The notes: generated by a model not told the origin, from the sequence alone. A DNA stretch of 64,000 nt from Agapetus fuscipes (GCA_951799405.1 OX637344.1:15500001-15564000), one strand, 5' to 3'; positions 1 through 10,289 are shown, counted from the stretch's first letter. Made by a program: numbers and translations.

Positions 1-116
1 TTGCCAATGCCACCCTGATTTGAAAGTGAATGGTGGTAGGAGTTGCAATGTTTATGTACATGTTAGGTTTAGTATACGTGTCTGCTTGACAGCACGCATT
101 AATATGAATTTTTAAT
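1..116 (+). repeat. Family A repeat, 3' part
   Basis: Partial copy entering from the left edge. It has the diagnostic TTGCCAATG box, the GTTTATGTACAT box and the TGTCTGCTTG box seen in the other copies, but is diverged. Family A is a ~250 bp non-coding repeat that starts near TTCCTTGACTTATAGG and ends in a variable run of AGATT units. Confidence 0.7.
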
Positions 117-119
117 TTT

Positions 120-225
120 ATTGATTGTAGAGGCATTAACTTTGTAATCGTTCATCTTAAGAGATAAAAAGAAAAACCACTTTGTTTTCGATTACTATGA
201 GTATTTTTTTAATTTCAATTTACCT
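120..225 (-). repeat. Fragment of the 26.3-26.6 kb fold-back arm
   Basis: The stretch with AACTTTGTAATCGTTCATC and the following AAGAGATAAAAAG matches 26284-26370, which is one arm of the fold-back element carrying a hammerhead-like motif at 26528. Only the outer arm is present here; no ribozyme core remains. Confidence 0.6.
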
Positions 226-1118
226 TTGCAACTAAGATTAGATATTATATTATAGATGACAACAGCAATTTGTGTATATTTATTTTGATTTACATTTGTA
301 AGCGAATTTTCACTTTGAAATTGTATAGTGTGTTTAGGTTGTGCCGGATCTAGCTTTGAAGTTAGTCCATAGAACAGCCCTGCAGATTTTACATCACAAC
401 TTGACGTTTAGGAATGTTTATAACACCATACAGATTTTATCTCATGGCGATGCTCCGAGGTGGCGGCTCTGAGAGGGAATTTTTAATTTTACAGCTCCCC
501 GGGCTTAGTTTATATCCCTGCTTAGCGCCAGCACTGCACAGTAAATTTCACTGCATTTTAAAACTGCAATAGAATTTACGTAAACATCAAGTTTACTGTC
601 AAATGACGTCATTTATAGACGCAAAAGCAAATAAACAACACATAATAATAAAAAAGACAATAGTTACAGTGCCGTTCACTGCAAGTGAACTAAATCACTG
701 AAAGGACACTATTCAACTATCTCCTAAACAAACATGTCGATAAATTAAAGGTAAATTCGAATAAGTGACATACTAAGCTACATGGACCTTTTTTCAATTT
801 TGTATGAGAGAAAACAATAAAAAAGTGTAAAAATCCGATAGTTTAGAAGTTTGTCATGAGCACTCTCTTATAATTAGTTCACTTACTATAGCAAGTTTCT
901 CATAATAAAATGTTTTATCTACGATTTCTCAAATCAGTAAATCAGCATTTATCAGTTTAACCTTTAAGGTGGCAATGTCTTAAATCCCGATCTAAACGCT
1001 GTTGCACTCTTTACGGTTGGGTATTTCATAGCACAGGGCCGGCCATGCAAAAGCTACGATCAAATTGCTTTGCTTTATTACATAGTTTTGGAACAATCAA
1101 TTTGCAGCAAGACTATAG
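226..1118. other. AT-rich stretch, nothing recognised
   Basis: I see no long reading frame, tRNA-like box or copy of the window's repeat families here. A short GC-richer patch at 440-540 has no coding signal that I recognise. Confidence 0.5.
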
Positions 1119-1403
1119 GCTCTGATCCCTCTGCCACACCAGGAGATCCCAGGGGTCAATCTTCCGAGAGAACTGTGGACGACCTTAAATAGGCTCCTCA
1201 CCGAGCAAAGCCGATGTAACTCCTTGCTCCATAGATGGGGATTAGCTCCATCTCCAGGGTGTGACTGTGGGGCGGAGAACCAGACTGGCCGGCACAAAGT
1301 GGAGGAGTATCCCATCAGAAGGCACTTTCCTAGTCTGAAAGACCTCCATGAAGCCACGCCAGGAGCAGTGAACTGGATGGAATGCTTAGATCTTCGCCTC
1401 TGA
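1119..1403 (+). pseudogene. LINE ORF2 C-terminal fragment (I/Jockey-like)
   Basis: An open frame of 94 codons follows a TAG at 1116-1118 and ends at TGA 1401-1403. It has no ATG that would act as a start, so it is the tail of a longer protein. The translation contains LPRELWTTLNRLLTEQSRC, then RWGLAPSPGCDCGAENQT and an H...YPIRR segment. This C-x-C...H order is the cysteine/histidine patch found at the C-terminus of many non-LTR retrotransposon polymerases of the I/Jockey kind. The final codons (WMECLDLRL then stop) look like the natural end of the family. It is a 5'-truncated LINE; the frame is intact, which suggests moderate age or luck. The clade assignment is less sure than the LINE call. 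Confidence 0.7.
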
Positions 1404-1740
1404 CGCGGCCAAATGCACAAGAAATTTGATACGCTTGCCGGCCGAACGAAAAGGAAAAGAAATGAAGGAGTGAGGATATTTCATCGAAACAGACACCTAA
1501 TTTTCTAACTTAAGAAAAATTATATATACGTAAAACGACGACCAAGAGGTTTCATGTTATGAAGACAAAACGACGCGCTTGCCAACTTGGCATATGATAA
1601 ATTGGCTAAGTTGGAACGCTGGGAGATTTTTTTTTCATTCCTAGTTCCTCGCTAAACGTGGTCTGGCGCGCCTAACATGGGACGAGAAATATATTACGGA
1701 AGCTTCCAGAATCATTATTCCGTTATGCAATAGGAATATT

Positions 1741-1828
1741 GCTACCAGCATTGATGTATGGATGTGAAGCGTGGACTGCGAGTTACAGCGAAATGAGTAA
1801 AGTGGAAATGAAACACTTGAAGAATCTA
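1741..1828 (+). pseudogene. RTE-like LINE fragment
   Basis: Translation of this stretch gives LPALMYGCEAWTASYSEMSK, a well-known motif of the region just after the reverse transcriptase in RTE-like LINEs (the LMYGSESW-type box). It is cut off at 1828 by the AGATT-type tail of an inverted family A copy. No start, stop or other domain is present. Confidence 0.65.
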
Positions 1829-2163
1829 ATCTAATCTAACCTAATCTAAGTTGAAAAATATATGTAACATTAAAGATCTTTTTAAATATATTTGTGTGAA
1901 AATAAACAGTGTTTTTGAATTCCTTCAAAATTGTAAACTAAAATTAAAGATTTACATTAAATGCACTTTCACAAACAGGCATGCACAAGTTCGCACTTAA
2001 ACATGCCGCATGTGGTCCTACAATATAAAACTCGAAACTCACATGGACATACACCCTGCAACTCTTGCCGACCTTCCCTGAAACAAAGGTGACATTGGCA
2101 AAGTGAACCATTTTCTACAGCATGGGTGGTCAGCCGCATACCAACCTATAAGTCAAGGAACAT
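1829..2163 (-). repeat. Family A repeat
   Basis: Near-complete inverted copy. It opens with the reverse complement of the AGATT tail (AATCTAATCTAACC) and closes with CCTATAAGTCAAGGAACAT followed by ACACAACAAATTACATTT, a head extension shared with copies at 40.9 and 52.7 kb. Confidence 0.85.
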
Positions 2164-2285
2164 ACACAACAAATTACATTTTTAAAATCAACACAAAGTA
2201 ACATAAGCCAAAGTTGAAAAAACTAAAAGAGATATAATTAAGAATGAATGATTTTAAAAATGATTAAAGATTTTAAAAATGTAAT

Positions 2286-2552
2286 TTGCCAGGTATGTTC
2301 CTTGACTTATAGGTTGTTATGCGGCTGACCACCCATACTGTAAAAAAATTGGTTCACTTTGCCAATGTCACCCCTGTTTCAGGGAAGGACGGCAAGAGTT
2401 GCAAGGCTTATGTTCATTTGAGATTGGGTTTTTATATTGTAGGTCCACATGCGGCATGTGTTAGCGCGAAATTATACATGTCTGCTTGTGGGAATGCATT
2501 TAATATAAATCTTAAATGATATATATCTTTGCAGCTTAGATTAGATTAGAAT
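2286..2552 (+). repeat. Family A repeat, subfamily with GGTTGTTATGCGG head
   Basis: Complete copy, nearly identical to those at 22740 and 57505, including the shared variant GGAAGGACGGCAAGAGTTGC and the same AAAATGTAATTTG flank upstream of the head. The three appear to be recent relatives. Confidence 0.9.
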
Positions 2553-2700
2553 GTAAGTTGAAAGAGGATTCGAAAGTAATGTTACAACGTGATGGTATGG
2601 GTATGTAGAAAGAATGGATGATAAAAGACTTACAAAGTGTGTATACAGAAGAAATGTGAAAGGGAAAAGAGGAAAGGGGAGACCGAGAAAAGTATGCGGT
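2553..2700 (+). pseudogene. RTE-like LINE C-terminal fragment
   Basis: Reads as a degenerate YVERMDDKRLTKCVY then RNVKGKRGKGRPRKV, the lysine/arginine-rich C-terminal box of RTE-like LINE polymerases also seen at 20.4, 33.3, 38.4 and 44.1 kb. It is truncated at about 2700 inside that box and has no downstream LINE tail. Confidence 0.7.
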
Positions 2701-2777
2701 TTCATCGAATGCCCAAACTATTTTTATCACTTATTTATCGTTGCATTGTTAATATTTAAATTGAAGTGCATAAATCT

Positions 2778-3028
2778 ATAATTCAAGTTGCAAAGATTTA
2801 TTAAACTTCCAAAACTCATACTAAATGCATGCCCACAAACAGACACATGTAAGTTTCTGCTTGCAAGTGCTGAATGTGTACTGACAGATTAAAACCAAAC
2901 CTCAAATTAACATACACCCTGCAACTCTTGCCAACCTTCTCTGAAACAGGGGTAACATTGACAAAGTGAACCATTTTTTTACAGTATATGTGGTTAGCCT
3001 CATATCAATCTATAAGTCAAGGAAATAA
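2778..3028 (-). repeat. Family A repeat, subfamily 2
   Basis: Inverted copy with the CATTCAGC-type variant (written here as GCTGAATGTGTACT) shared with 8943, 24600 and 25602. It ends at AGTCAAGGAAAT. Confidence 0.85.
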
Positions 3029-3345
3029 CAAACAAGATTTTTAATCACAATTTACACGTAGATGATGTATTTCATCTTACTTCAGTTTTTTCTTCATAAA
3101 CTCGTGATTTAAAACATATTTTCCCCTTACTTTAGGGAACCATGCATACACGCGCCCTTAATAAGCTTACACCTCACGGGTTTTCTCCAATTTCCCTAAA
3201 ATTTCCCCACATTTAGGGCGTTCCTTCCGCCAGGGAACGCCTGCGGTCGGGAGATAGGCTGAACATGATTTTTTACGTAATAAAAAAGTTTTCCCGACCT
3301 ACCTAAGTACAAGCTATGAAGTACATAAGTGACAGTTCTTTGAAA
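3029..3345. other. Unassigned spacer
   Basis: No gene or repeat of the window's families recognised. A GC-richer segment (3170-3255) contains a short inverted pair around GCGTTCCTTCCGCCAGGGAACGC (arms GTTCC/GGAAC) of unknown meaning. Confidence 0.4.
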
Positions 3346-3690
3346 CATTATATCGACGGCTAAAAAGAAGTATTAAGCGACGTTTAGGTAAAAAATAAAT
3401 TATGAATGCTATCCTACTTAAAATTTTCCGTTCTTTCTAATGCGCTAACTCTCATGGCTCTACGATGATTTTTTGTTGTTGTTTATGCCCAAGCAAACAA
3501 CCACGTTTTCGAAGTATGGTTTTGGTGTAACCGACAAGATTTTGGCCTTTTTTGTCCTGAAAGCGCTTGTGACATACAAAAATCGTACAACATCGTAAAA
3601 CCACATTAATAGGAATGCCAAAAAGTGCCTTTATTTTTATTTTTATTATTTTAGAGCTGTTTTGATTTTAGCGATATGATCATTTGCGAT
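3346..3690 (-). mobile_element. Family D MITE, truncated
   Basis: Copy of the ~430 bp family D that is complete at 19211. It starts with its terminal inverted repeat (TATCGACGGCTAAAAAG) and carries the internal AACCACGTTTTCGAAGTATG and GTAACCGACAAGATTTTGG boxes. It stops near GATATGAT, so the second terminus is missing. Confidence 0.75.
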
Positions 3691-3704
3691 TGATCAACTA
3701 GGTG

Positions 3705-3955
3705 CATTTGCCCAGGCACGTAGTTGTTGGTATGCGTAACTAGAATAGTATGGAATAATACAGAGGTGTATGGAGAGGTTCACTATAGAAGGGTCTGGAA
3801 TCTGCGAGAGGCATCCGTTTAGACGCTATATATTTAAACCGCAATTGTGTGAGAGACCCGAGTCGATTGAAATATTGAGCCGAGAAGTCAATATAGACAG
3901 AGCCAGAAAATGTAAAATGTGTGAAATAAATCTTGAAAAATAAATAGATTGCAGT
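3705..3955 (+). repeat. LTR-like repeat with TATA and polyA boxes
   Basis: Contains TATATTTAAAC, then TGTGTGAGAGACCCGAGTCG, and later GTGAAATAAATCTTG with an AATAAA box. The same succession occurs inverted at 47717-47965. Order of TATA box then polyA signal fits a solo LTR, but I cannot define both ends with TG/CA and a target duplication. The first 50 bases also match 49445-49490 inverted. Confidence 0.35.
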
Positions 3956-4312
3956 TTGATTAAAAGAACCTAATTAAAAAATCATAACATTATTTTACGT
4001 GAATTTAGTCTGTTTTCCATATTCATTACAGGCCCGTAGGTCTAATATACTTGCTGTAGATATAGGTGCCGCCTTTGTTAGATGGATGCCTTGTCAAAGT
4101 TGGAGCATGACAAATTCGAGGGCCATACGTCAGACTTATAGCAAAACAGGAGGAAGACTGAACCGCAAGCAAACAGGGGTAAAAAGACGGACCAGAATTT
4201 CTTAACTTGGGTATCCTTGTGCTTTTGGTTCTATCTGCAATATTATAAAAAGTGAGAGCCTTGCCATTACAATTACATTGCAAAATTAATGTAAGATAGT
4301 ACAGATTAATAT
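3956..4312. other. Unassigned spacer
   Basis: Two overlapping short frames lie here on opposite strands. Neither resembles a known protein and I do not call a gene. Confidence 0.4.
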
Positions 4313-4379
4313 ATACTGTAAAAAATAGTTTACTATGCCAATGTCACCCCTGTTTCAGGGAAGGTTTGCAAGAAGTGGC
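4313..4379 (+). repeat. Family A repeat, left half of a split copy
   Basis: Runs from TACTGTAAAAAATAG to GCAAGAAGTGGC and resumes at 4785. The break coincides with AGTGGC here and AGTTGC at 4785-4790, a likely 6 bp target duplication for the element between them. Confidence 0.75.
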
Positions 4380-4784
4380 ATCTTTGCTGGTTTTTGAACT
4401 GTAATAATTATTTGTACATTGAAGCTTTCACGGCCGGTTCTTGTTGACACAACAATCATTTTATTCGGGCTATGTAGCCGTGGTCTGGTTGATTCTACAT
4501 TCTGGTTGTTTCGAGCACAGCAGATCCTGTAAGAAGATCACAGCGACTAGCCAACCGCTGATAATGCCCATCGGAGCAATGGGCGAAACTGTCCGGAAAG
4601 AATCAACCAGACCACGGCTACATAGCCCGAATAAAGTGATTGTTATAATAATTACGTTTTTGTTCCAATGTAAAGCATTTAGAAACTATATTAATTAATT
4701 TAAAAAATTACTGTGTAAGCCACCAAACCCTTAAAAACATTTATAAACTGTTTGTTTGCTCAATAAAGAAAATAAAATAAAATG
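4380..4784 (+). mobile_element. Fold-back, Penelope-like repeat inserted in family A
   Basis: About 405 bp that split a family A copy. It contains an inverted pair: the GGGCTATGTAGCCGTGGTCTG stretch near 4468-4490 is repeated in reverse as CAGACCACGGCTACATAGCC near 4606-4627. Between the arms is a hammerhead-like motif (4558-4593). The right end finishes with a CAATAAAGAAAATAAAATAA tail, as expected for a retrotransposed sequence. The segment GCTTTCACGGCCGG near 4428 recurs at 29573. Assignment to Penelope-like elements rests on the hammerhead and fold-back layout, since no protein part is present. Confidence 0.55.
4558..4593 (+). ncRNA. Hammerhead-ribozyme-like motif, core base changed
   Basis: CTGATAA (4558-4564), then stem II GCCCAT (4566-4571) pairing perfectly with ATGGGC (4579-4584), then GAAAC and TGTC. 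The hammerhead core is CUGANGA, so the sixth base here is A instead of the conserved G (G8, which takes part in catalysis). It is probably an inactive relic. Confidence 0.6.
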
Positions 4785-4912
4785 AGTTGCAAGGCTTATG
4801 CTCATTTGAAATTTGGTTTTATATTGTAGGTTTATATGCGGAATGTTTAAGCGCCAACTTAAGCTTGCGTGTCTGATTGTGGGAATACATTAAATTTACA
4901 CTTAACTGATCC
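4785..4912 (+). repeat. Family A repeat, right half of a split copy
   Basis: Continues from GAGTTGCAAGGCTTATG to the TTAACTG end and belongs with 4313-4379. Confidence 0.75.
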
Positions 4913-4914
4913 GG

Positions 4915-5412
4915 TCCGTAGTTCAGTGGTAACACTTCGGACTCTGAATTTTAAGTTGTGGGTTCGAATCCCAGCGGAGCACAAAAAAATATACCATTTA
5001 TATTTTCAAATTTGCATTTTTGCTGCGTTGAAAAATTCATAAACCTTTACCAATGACCGGTCACCAAAGGTCCATCCAGCCTTACAGCAACTGGGTCTTG
5101 CATGAGAATTGGCGCTTTGTAGCGATGATGACCAAGCTCGTAAAAAAGGTCGATAGCTCAATTGGTAGAATGCTTGCATTCCATGCCGAGAGCAAGGGTT
5201 CGATCTCAAGGCTTACTCAGCCTTCACAAGAAATGAGAACCAGCCCCCCTGGGAGCTTGAAACCCCCTACTACAACTGAAAGTGGTTGTTGTGTTTCTGG
5301 TCCCCTTACCCTTAAAAATAAATAGGTCCCAAATCGCTACATGCGACCCCTTCGCGGATAACGCAGGAAAGAAATTACACTATACGTGTAGCTTAGTTGC
5401 GTTGCGTTTAGT
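4915..5412 (+). mobile_element. Composite SINE S1, full length
   Basis: About 500 bp with two tRNA-like heads. The first has an A-box-like TAGTTCAGTGGTAACAC, a GGACTCTGAAT anticodon region reading CTG (tRNA-Gln-like) and a B box GGGTTCGAATCCC. The second, at about 5146-5205, has GATAGCTCAATTGGTAGAAT and GGGTTCGATC. A tail with GAAGTTACACTATATGTGTAGC follows. Other copies: 34545, 40155, 49668 and 51672. The second head also occurs alone (S2 copies), so S1 looks like a fusion of two SINEs. It is not a functional tRNA gene. Confidence 0.8.
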
Positions 5413-5779
5413 AAAAAAAATCATCAAAAAATAATAAAAACTTTCAACAAACACAAAAGCTTCGACATGGAAACAAAGCGTCACGTTTCTTCCCCAGTAT
5501 TATTTCAAAAATTTCTCCAACATATTGCGTTGGAAGATTTCCAAAACATCGATTTCATCATAAAGGCCCCAAAACAGCAAAAGCAGATAAGACAAAATTG
5601 ATATTGCTCCCAATGAAACGACGCCCAGTTTGTCATGTTTTCCCTTCGACCCCTTTTGTTTTCATCCCCGTCATCTCATTTTCATATTTTTCTTTGTTTT
5701 TCCGATACACGGTTTTCTTTGTATCCATATTGCATTCAAAACTTTTCTGATAAACAACTTTTGACTTTATTTGCAAGCA
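5413..5779. other. Unassigned spacer
   Basis: No coding or repeat signal recognised; AT-rich with T-runs at 5640-5720. Confidence 0.4.
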
Positions 5780-5784
5780 TTTTA

Positions 5785-5862
5785 TGTGTGTAGTCTAATG
5801 GTATTCGCTTCGGACTCGAAGTTGGTAATCGGAAGGTTGTGGGTTCGATTTTCGCAATTTCT
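5785..5862 (+). mobile_element. tRNA-like SINE head S4
   Basis: A-box-like GTGTAGTCTAATGGTAT and B-box-like GTGGGTTCGATTTTCGC around an anticodon-like CTTCGGACTCGAAG. The spacing is too long and the ends do not pair as a tRNA acceptor stem, so this is a SINE head or tRNA relic. Confidence 0.5.
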
Positions 5863-5984
5863 TGAAATATGTTCTACGCTGAGTTCAAAAATTCATCTGC
5901 TTGTTTTAAAGACCCGTCTTCGTTCGTCTGGGTCTTGGTTGTGTGTGGTCTCTTGTGATTAAAACATAAACAGCGCTCACCATT

Positions 5985-6150
5985 TTTTTTTTTAAGAAAG
6001 CCTATGCGGGAGACTCCCTAGATTCGAGAGACTCTAAGGGTCTATGACACTTGTTATAGTGACGCAGAGGTGTTGGTGATGTGGCAGTTTTCCATGTCCG
6101 GTTGCAGGGCCGTTAGCTGCGCAGTGCTGTGGTGTGTGTGGCGTTACTTT
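5985..6150 (+). repeat. Family B repeat
   Basis: Starts with a T-run and AAGAAAGCCTATGCGGGAG, then GACTCCCTAGATTC and GGTTGCAGGGCCGTTAGC. A matching copy is at 51424, and shorter ones are at 29193, 38818 and 57335. Confidence 0.75.
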
Positions 6151-6234
6151 GTTTTGAGACACAGAGAGGAAATGGTGATTGATATTGGATTTGAAAAGGG
6201 CAAGGTTAAATTGAAATGAATCATCTACAATATA

Positions 6235-6335
6235 TTTCTTCTTCTCATACAGCCATCTCCATCCACTGCTGGGCATAGGCCTCTCCCATCCATATCTGTA
6301 TTTCGTTTTTTGAATCCAGTCTCCAGCAGGCCTTC
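6235..6335 (-). pseudogene. LINE C-terminal fragment
   Basis: On the minus strand this reads GDWIQKTKYRYGWERPMPS, and the DNA contains the reverse complement of GCCTATGCCCAGCAGTGG, a sequence widespread in arthropod LINE tails. Very short and degenerate. Confidence 0.5.
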
Positions 6336-6344
6336 TTATATCAT

Positions 6345-6580
6345 CTGAACAAAAAAATAGCCGAGGGGATAGAGTCGCATGTTCGTGTAGCGTATTTGGA
6401 ACAAAACAACGTTGGTTCGAATCTGCGTCTGGCCCACTTGACCACAACTTCGACCCTGGTTCAACAGATGCCATTGCATGCACACATGCACGAAATTCTG
6501 CTTTCGCATGAAAACACAACAGGTTGGTGAATTGCATCCCTTTCCACAAATTTATTTAAAAACAAAAAAGTCAATTATCT
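6345..6580 (+). mobile_element. SINE S5
   Basis: tRNA-like head with AGCCGAGGGGATAGAGTCGC (A box) and ACGTTGGTTCGAATCTGCG (B box, leading C changed), followed by a shared body with GGTTCAACAGATGCCATTGC and a 3' end rich in AAAAAC. Copies at 41465 and 43372 share body and tail; a head fragment lies at 8672. Confidence 0.75.
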
Positions 6581-6889
6581 TGATGCTAAATTGTATTCAA
6601 CTCTCAAAGTTGTTACTTTTTTGGCAAAATGATTTATGGAAAGCGGATCCACTCACCCTTTTTCTCGTCTACGATATCAATTCATTTAGAAAAAAATATA
6701 TTGTATTGAAGGCGCCGCGGAGAAAAATCGATTATTTAGGGAGCCGCAAACTGAAACAGATTGGGAGCCTCTGGTATAGACCCAATAGAAACAATCTAGG
6801 TTTTTTGTTGTTGAAAATAAGATATTTATCTATCTTTAATCTAAATTAAAAAGAGAAACAAAATTTATATTCAATGCATGCCCACAAAC

Positions 6890-8040
6890 AGGCGCATACA
6901 TCAAAATCGTTAACAACGGCCATTCCCAGATCCATCGTCAACAGATTATTTTTTGCTATTTTTCCTATTGCACCGACCACGTGCTTTCCCTTACACACCC
7001 TATTCTCAAGTTCCCTTGTCATCATTCCATTTTTTTAAAACATGCTTCCTAATCATCTAAATTCATCACAATTTCAACTTTCGTAACATTTAAAATGAAC
7101 ATATTTTCTTAAGTTTCATATTTCCTGTCAAAAACCATAACTTTCGTGTTACTTGCATTAATTTTATACTTGTACGCACACAAAACATGTTCACACTAGA
7201 GAGCATTGCCTAGAATTTCGTTGCTGAATCAGCAATGAATACTGCGTCATCAGCATAAAGTTTACTCCGACTTTTCTTTCTCCAATTTGTATGCTATGCC
7301 TTTCTAGATTCGCTTGTTTAACACAATGATACATGATTATATTGAATAACCATGGGCTCATTATGCAACCCTGTCTTACACCCTTGTACACATTAAAATA
7401 CTCGCGGTTTTCTCCATCCACCCTGAAACACGCCCCTGCTATTTTGATAGATCACGCGTATCGCACTCAAAAGTCCTTTATTCACACCCTACTTCTCTAG
7501 CACATACCACATTATACTTCTATCCACCGAGTTGAAGGCCTTCTTAAGATCCATGAAACCCGCGTAGACCTTTTTATTGACGGCCAGCTGCTTTTCGACA
7601 ATATGTCAAAGCGAAAATATCTGGTATACGCAACCTCTTTCCGGCATAAAGCCAGATTGTCTGAGACCTTCTCCTGGGTGGATAATCTTACCTTATGGAT
7701 AAGAATCTTGAAGAGCACTTTACCTCGCACACTAAGAAAGCTAATTGGTCTGAAGTTACGGCAGTCTTTTTTGTCACCTTTGCCTTTGTAAATTGGCACA
7801 ATGACCGCCTCTCTCCAGTCCGATGGAACCTCTTTGACACTAAAACACAAATCATAAAGGTTTTTCATTCATGCAATCACACATTCTCCTCCCGCTTTCA
7901 TCATCTCAGGTCTCACACCATCCCCACTTGCAGCTTTCCCATTCTTTAATTCCTTTACTACCTTCTTACTCCTCATCATATTCTCTTTTCGCAGCTAAAC
8001 TACACTCATCTTCACCAAATATCTTATTTATGGTAAAAAA
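6890..8040 (-). pseudogene. RTE-like LINE reverse transcriptase fragment
   Basis: Minus-strand relic of a non-LTR reverse transcriptase. The best frames are 7868-7512, with VPSDWREAVIVPIYKGKGDK and DCRNFRPISFLSVRGKVL, and 7421-7191, with a FNVYKGVRQGCIMSPWLFN box. These are the RT palm motifs that precede and follow the first catalytic aspartate, in the expected order. The catalytic YADD region is broken by frameshifts. Upstream sequence to about 8040 still encodes an AASGDGVRPEMM-type box (the family's GLDGI-like segment). Downstream sequence to about 6890 resembles the spacer after the RT. Several frameshifts separate the blocks, so it cannot encode a working enzyme. Confidence 0.85.
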
Positions 8041-8337
8041 AAAAGATAAAGACAGTGAAATTCAAAAATCTTTTTTTTAAGAAGCTCTTGGCTGTGTACA
8101 AGTTTTTGAGAAACCAAACTTGCAGCAACTACATATTGCTTTGTAAGTTAGAGGACCTTTGAGGTGTGTCGCACCCAAAAACTGCCCTCACCAAATAAAT
8201 CAGACAAATAGTTAGTATTTAAGGTGTGGCTTTGAAGCATTAACAAAACAAATATCATCTTAGCCGCCTTTTCAGGTGTAATAGACCTCGGGGCTTTCAA
8301 AACTTAAAGGCGTCAAATTTTCATTATAATTTATCCG
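8041..8337. other. Unassigned spacer
   Basis: No coding or repeat signal recognised. Confidence 0.4.
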
Positions 8338-8360
8338 CATATATATATATATATATATAA
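8338..8360. repeat. AT microsatellite
   Basis: Run of about ten AT dinucleotides. Confidence 0.9.
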
Positions 8361-8644
8361 ATGTTATGTTTGCATTCCCTCACAAAACATTCCGTGCGAA
8401 ATCACCTTAAGGGATGTTTTATTCATGCTCTGTACATACCTCAGCGGGACAAAAGACGAGCTAATACATTTTCATGGCAATAAACATCCCGCCGGCTAAA
8501 TGGGTACAGAGCTTTTACCGGAGGACGGCATTGATGGTGGAATTATAATATTGCTTCACGGAATCAGGGCTGCGAAAAGCGAAAGGTGTAATGGAGACGG
8601 TAGATATACGACTCCACATTTCAAATGTTCTAGAAACACTCAAG

Positions 8645-8840
8645 TCCATATAAAATCTAAGTTGCAAAGATAAAGTCGGTGTGATGGCCAAGGGGGTAGA
8701 GGTGCATTTCAACTAGAGTATATGGAGCAGAACAACTTTTGCCGACCTTTCCTGAAACAGAGGGGACATTGGCAAAGTTAAACATTTTTTACAGCATTTT
8801 CACAGCCTCATACCAACCTATACCTAAGTCAACGGAAGTA
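8645..8840 (-). repeat. Family A repeat with S5-like insert
   Basis: Inverted copy: tail side ATCTAAGTTGCAAAGATA at 8653, then foreign sequence, then CTTTTGCCGACCTTTCCTG to CCTATACCTAAGTCAACGG. The middle of the repeat is replaced by a tRNA-like segment (8672-8728). Confidence 0.7.
8672..8728 (+). repeat. tRNA-like head related to S5
   Basis: GTGATGGCCAAGGGGGTAGA resembles the S5 head at 41472 (GATATGGCCGAGGGGTAG). Only the A-box half is present. Confidence 0.45.
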
Positions 8841-8942
8841 GTGAAATGATGCCTATAACTTTTACAAATTGGAATTTTTTGTATAGATTTATTTTTAAGA
8901 TTTTGTTGTTGTTTTTTTTTTATACTTAAATGTTATTTATTA

Positions 8943-9200
8943 CTCGTATTCCTTGACTTTTAGGTTGGTATGAGGCTGACCACCCATACTGTAATAAATG
9001 GTTCACTTTGCCAATGTCACCCCTGTTTCAGGAATTATCGGCAAGAGTTGCAGGGCTTATGTTCATTTGAGGTTTGGATTTTATTTGTAAGTACACAATC
9101 AGCATTTGCAAGCGCGAACTACACGTGTTTGTTTGTGGGCATACATCTAAGAGCTTTGAATGAATATATCCTTGCAACTTAGATTTTAGATTATAGATTA
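8943..9200 (+). repeat. Family A repeat, subfamily 2
   Basis: Complete copy almost identical to 24600, with shared TTTGTAAGTACACAATCAGC and ATCTAAGAGCTTTGAATG variants. Confidence 0.9.
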
Positions 9201-9619
9201 TAGTTGAATTTGGCTAGAATCTTTTTGTGTGAATCATACTTGCCTTTTTGATATCTTAGCTGTTAGGTTACCTGATTTTAAAGCTTAAAGTCTTGGATAC
9301 CCAATCGAGCGTGCAAAAATTGGCTCCTATTTTATTTTTTGATATTACTTGATTTCAGTTCAAATTTTGGCATAAGGCCTGTTGCACCAATCTCCAATCA
9401 ATATTTGATTGATGCATCAAATTTGGTTGCTTAATTCTGGTATGGACCTCGGTTAAATTTTTCTTGAAAATGGGTCATAATATCATGGCATTTGAACAAG
9501 AAAGATGATGTACATCAGATGAATTCCGTATAATTATGCCGGTTTCATATTAAAGTTGACAGAAATCAAGCTCGTGTATTTGTATTTCTAGATTTTTTTT
9601 AAAAATAACCCTTCCCGTA
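9201..9619. other. Unassigned spacer
   Basis: No coding or repeat signal recognised. Contains a TTGATTG/CAATCAA inverted pair near 9396-9412. Confidence 0.4.
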
Positions 9620-9860
9620 AAAACGCAACTAAGCTACACATATAGTGCCACTTTTTTCCACGCTCTCCACGGAGGTGTCACATAAGGCGAAGTGAAACTA
9701 CTTATTTTTACATGTTAGGAAGGGGGCCTTACGCCAAGCACTTCAATTTTTGTTTGAGCTGACTTGATTATGTTGAGGTTTCCTACCTCCTGATTTTGAA
9801 GGTACTTATTGATTTTGAAAGTTGAGTAAACCTTGCCGGTGTTTTATTCACATACAAAGC
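9620..9860 (-). mobile_element. SINE S2, partial
   Basis: Inverted: ACTAAGCTACACATATAGTG at the tail side through GTTGAGTAAACCTTGCCGG. The tRNA-like head is missing. Confidence 0.7.
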
Positions 9861-10216
9861 TAAGCAGAGTTGTATGTTTTTAGTTTTTCTTTTTAAAGAA
9901 AGTTAAATTGGAGTCTAATTTTATGTGGCACACCCTTGATAATCGGATGTTTTGAGCCTATTAGAATGTTCTTTGGTTCATTATGCTGAAATGAATTCGT
10001 GGGCATATTGACTTAAATATGTATATTTTGTAAATATAAACGGTGGGTGCCTTAATGTCTCGAAAGATAGTATTATTCTAATAAACGTGTACTCGGAAAA
10101 ACTCAATAAAAGCTCTGAGATGTTGAAAAAAAATACGGGATATGAAAAATTAAGAAAGAAACAAAATTATCTAAACAGAAGAGGTCCGACGCTCAAAATA
10201 TCTCTCAATTTTTCTC

Positions 10217-10260
10217 CTGACGAAGACTGGCTATCATTCGTAAGCGCTAAAGCATTAAAC
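10217..10260 (+). ncRNA. Weak hammerhead-like motif
   Basis: CTGACGA at 10217-10223 followed by a possible short hairpin and GCGCTAAAGC, where GAAA would be expected. Only one of the two core boxes is intact. Confidence 0.25.
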
Positions 10261-10289
10261 TGATTCAAACAAAACACCAAAACTTAGTG

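Noticed and set aside
4915..4985. tRNA-Gln gene
   Set aside because: A and B boxes are present, but there is an extra segment after the anticodon region, the acceptor ends do not pair, and the same sequence heads several ~500 bp repeats. It is a SINE head.
7220..7260. Hammerhead core on the minus strand (GCTGATGACGCAG)
   Set aside because: It is the codon run for the reverse transcriptase ADD box of the LINE at 6890-8040, with no GAAA partner.
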